Assembly: GCA_027297025.1 (NCBI GenBank)
Contig: JAPUIM010000466.1
Location: forward strand, 1-6,083
Length of the DNA stretch: 6,083 nt
DNA from: Bacteroidota bacterium
Lineage (GTDB): Bacteria > Bacteroidota > Bacteroidia > Cytophagales > Cyclobacteriaceae
Direction of reading: 5' to 3'
Numbering within the stretch: position 1 is the stretch's first letter; every line of letters begins with the position of its first letter. The notes beneath the pieces were generated by a model. It saw nothing but the letters and a program-made list of their open reading frames with translations. It ran no database searches and was not told the origin of the DNA. The position numbers and the translations under genes are program-made. Of this stretch, positions 4,145 to 6,083 are shown piece by piece.

Positions 4145-6083
4145 TGAGGTATAAATTCTCCATTTTAATTTGTATAACATTTCTAATCATATTTTCCGGT
4201 TGTAAAGAAAAATCACAGGAAACGCCAGCCCAATATTGGGACATTCTATCCACCAGGATACTTGGGCTTTCATACCTGGAAGAGAACAAATTAGATGAAG
4301 CCGAAGCAGAGTTTTTAAAACTGGTAAAGTTGGCCCCTGATGAAGTTATGGGGTATGCCAATTTGGGATTGGTTTATTTACGAAAGGGTAATTATGACGA
4401 TGCTAAAAAGCAATTGGATATAGCCTTAAGAATAGAATCGGATAACCCGGATGCAAGATTTATCCTTGCAGAATATTATAAATTGACAGATAATTATGAA
4501 GCATCCATCGATCAATTAAAAAATATAATTGAAATTGATCCGGGCAATAAAAGGGCACTATATAGCCTTGTAGAAATATATTCCAGAGTTGGTTTAGCTG
4601 ATGGTAATCAATTACAAGCGAAATATTTGAACTCTTTGGTGGGAAATGTTCCGAATAACATTGTTCCCAGAATGGAACTGATAGAAATACTACTCAATAC
4701 CGGGAAAGATGATCAAGCCCTTCTGCACCTGGAACAAATTCGACAACAGTTCCCTGAATTTCCAAAGGAAGCTGCTGAATTTTATAATAAGGCCCTTGAG
4801 TATTTACATGCTTTCAACCCACAGGAAGCCCTTAAAGTGATTAGGATATTTCATAATTTTCTGAAAGTTACAACATTGTACCAGTCAGATCTTCGGGATA
4901 TCGCGGGCCCGGGAGGGGCTAGGGTCGGATTTCCGGTTATAACATTTAGTCAATTGTTTACTGCAGAAATCCCTGAAGGTAAATCTATAATAGATGCCAT
5001 TTCTTTTACTGAAGTCACTTCAGACGAAGGATTAGATGTTGTCAATCAAAATTTGATAGTTAATCATCAAGCTAAGGATTATTATTCTTACCTGGCAATT
5101 GGAGATTATGATGGGGACGGAGACCAGGATGCTTATTTTACTAACTTCAAAGAGGGTCAGGAAACAAACTTTTATTTGTTACGAAATCAATGGGCCGGGA
5201 GAGGAGGCATGTTCGAGGATGTTACCAATAACTCAGGGATTGACCATGGCGGTGAAGAATACTCATCTATTTTCGCTGACTATGACAACGATGGCTGGCT
5301 GGATTTATATATTGTTAAAAATGGAGCAAACCTATTGTACCAGAATGATGGCGAAGGGAGTTTTGTAGACGTATCTGTAACCTCGAAGCTTGATGATCAG
5401 AGCATTGGCTCAATTCCTCTATTTTTTGATATCGATCACGATGGGGATTTGGACGTATTTATTGCAAATCAAGGAAGGAATTTGCTATATCGAAATAATT
5501 CAGATGGTACTTTTTTGGAGCAATCTAAGGTAATGGGTGTTGCGGGGGAAAATATTAAAAGCCGTGATGCTGCTTTTGGGGATTTTGATGAGGATGGTGA
5601 TATTGATTTGTTGGTAATTAACCAAAACGCTAGTAACGTTCTTTATGAAAATCAAAGGCAGGGCAGGTTTGAAGATAATACTGAAGCCAGCGGATTAGCT
5701 AATAAAGGCTATTCCGGAGCTGTGGCGATAGGGGATTATAACAATGATGGCTTCCTGGATTTTTTTATCACTGCACTTGAAGAAGGATCCTATCAATTAC
5801 TCAAAAACAAAGGAAATGGAGCTTTTGAGGAGGATAACCAGATTGGTAATTGGGCGAACAGAATAAACCGTCTTATTGGATATGATGCGAAGTTTTTTGA
5901 TTTTGACAATGATGGATTCCTGGATTTACTTATAGCTGGAAAATCCACGGAAAGAGGCGTATTTCTTTTGCATAATGATGGATCTGGAAACTTTGAGGAT
6001 GTATCGCATCTGTTACCAGTTAGTCTTGAATCAGGTAGGCAAATAGAAGTCACTGATTATGATGAAGATGGTGACCTTGATAT
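4144..6083 (+). CDS. Lipoprotein with N-terminal TPRs and VCBS/FG-GAP calcium-loop propeller repeats (CRTAC1-like), C-terminus beyond the window
   Basis: The frame is open for 646 codons and runs off the right edge. Residues 1-20 are a lipoprotein signal ending in IFSGC, with Cys20 as the lipidation site. The following KEKSQE is acidic/basic like the export signal of Bacteroidota surface lipoproteins, so surface display is possible. Three TPR units lie at about 36-66, 70-100 and 104-134 (ANLGLVYLRKGNYDDAKKQL is typical), with weaker helical repeats to about 250. From about 300 come propeller repeats, each with a DxDxDGxxD calcium loop, starting at residues 321, 379, 429, 480, 531, 586 and 638. 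The 50-58 residue spacing fits the blades of an integrin-type beta-propeller. An ASPIC/UnbV domain often follows in such proteins but would lie outside the window. The start is set by the signal peptide; no Shine-Dalgarno is visible. Likely roles are binding or assembly in the envelope; the ligand is unknown. Despite lying downstream of the dehydrogenase, the 316-bp gap suggests its own transcription. Confidence 0.9.
   Translation, partial: MRYKFSILICITFLIIFSGCKEKSQETPAQYWDILSTRILGLSYLEENKLDEAEAEFLKLVKLAPDEVMGYANLGLVYLRKGNYDDAKKQLDIALRIESDNPDARFILAEYYKLTDNYEASIDQLKNIIEIDPGNKRALYSLVEIYSRVGLADGNQLQAKYLNSLVGNVPNNIVPRMELIEILLNTGKDDQALLHLEQIRQQFPEFPKEAAEFYNKALEYLHAFNPQEALKVIRIFHNFLKVTTLYQSDLRDIAGPGGARVGFPVITFSQLFTAEIPEGKSIIDAISFTEVTSDEGLDVVNQNLIVNHQAKDYYSYLAIGDYDGDGDQDAYFTNFKEGQETNFYLLRNQWAGRGGMFEDVTNNSGIDHGGEEYSSIFADYDNDGWLDLYIVKNGANLLYQNDGEGSFVDVSVTSKLDDQSIGSIPLFFDIDHDGDLDVFIANQGRNLLYRNNSDGTFLEQSKVMGVAGENIKSRDAAFGDFDEDGDIDLLVINQNASNVLYENQRQGRFEDNTEASGLANKGYSGAVAIGDYNNDGFLDFFITALEEGSYQLLKNKGNGAFEEDNQIGNWANRINRLIGYDAKFFDFDNDGFLDLLIAGKSTERGVFLLHNDGSGNFEDVSHLLPVSLESGRQIEVTDYDEDGDLD

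Noticed and set aside
4086..4361. Minus-strand 91-codon frame across the lipoprotein start
   Set aside because: It is antisense to the signal peptide and first TPR of the lipoprotein, which are strongly supported; no independent feature.
5099..5368. Plus-strand frame inside the VCBS region
   Set aside because: It is an out-of-frame reading of repeated Asp/Gly codons; the main frame carries the DxDxDG motifs.
5793..6053. Minus-strand frame at the right edge
   Set aside because: Antisense to propeller repeats five to seven; codon periodicity belongs to the plus strand.
5101..6083. DNA repeats from the Asp-rich loops as a mobile or CRISPR-like array
   Set aside because: The similarity is at the protein level (DxDxDG every 50-58 residues), the DNA copies diverge, and there are no constant repeat and spacer units.

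Overview
The window looks like chromosomal DNA from a member of the Bacteroidota, probably of the Cytophagales/Flavobacteriales kind. The reasons are the moderately AT-rich composition, the near absence of Shine-Dalgarno sequences, a promoter of the Bacteroidota type (ATTG-N19-TAACTTTG) ahead of pfkA, a signal peptide cut just before Gln, and a TPR/VCBS-repeat lipoprotein. The phylum is an inference; there is no rRNA or other marker gene here.

Layout. (1) Positions 1-632, minus strand: the N-terminal 210 codons of a 6-phosphofructokinase (pfkA), running off the left edge. (2) Positions 633-1016: a divergent intergenic region with the pfkA promoter and a short plus-strand reading frame (814-930) that looks like the C-terminal tail of a ROK-family sugar kinase, the relic of a lost gene. 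(3) Positions 1017-1463: a small exported VOC/glyoxalase-fold protein in a visibly AT-richer segment, followed by two short hairpins. (4) Positions 1555-3827: a tight two-gene operon with a Tat-type small subunit (gluconate 2-dehydrogenase subunit 3 family) 5 bp upstream of a GMC flavoprotein that carries a C-X5-C-X3-C cluster. This matches the gamma and alpha subunits of FAD-dependent glucose/fructose/gluconate dehydrogenases, but no cytochrome c subunit is present. (5) Positions 3828-4143: a 316-bp spacer with no recognisable gene, holding a 51-codon startless reading frame and a perfect TTGAT-N4-ATCAA palindrome that touches the next start codon. (6) Positions 4144-6083: a large lipoprotein gene, open to the right edge, with N-terminal TPRs and at least seven Asp-rich calcium-loop (VCBS/FG-GAP) repeats.

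Taken together, the dehydrogenase pair would oxidise a sugar or polyol in the periplasm, and the lipoprotein is probably an envelope or cell-surface protein of binding or assembly type. PfkA is the cytoplasmic glycolytic enzyme on the opposite strand. A functional link among pfkA, the dehydrogenase and the lipoprotein is not shown by the sequence. I see no CRISPR array, tRNA, rRNA, intact insertion sequence or obvious new defence system.
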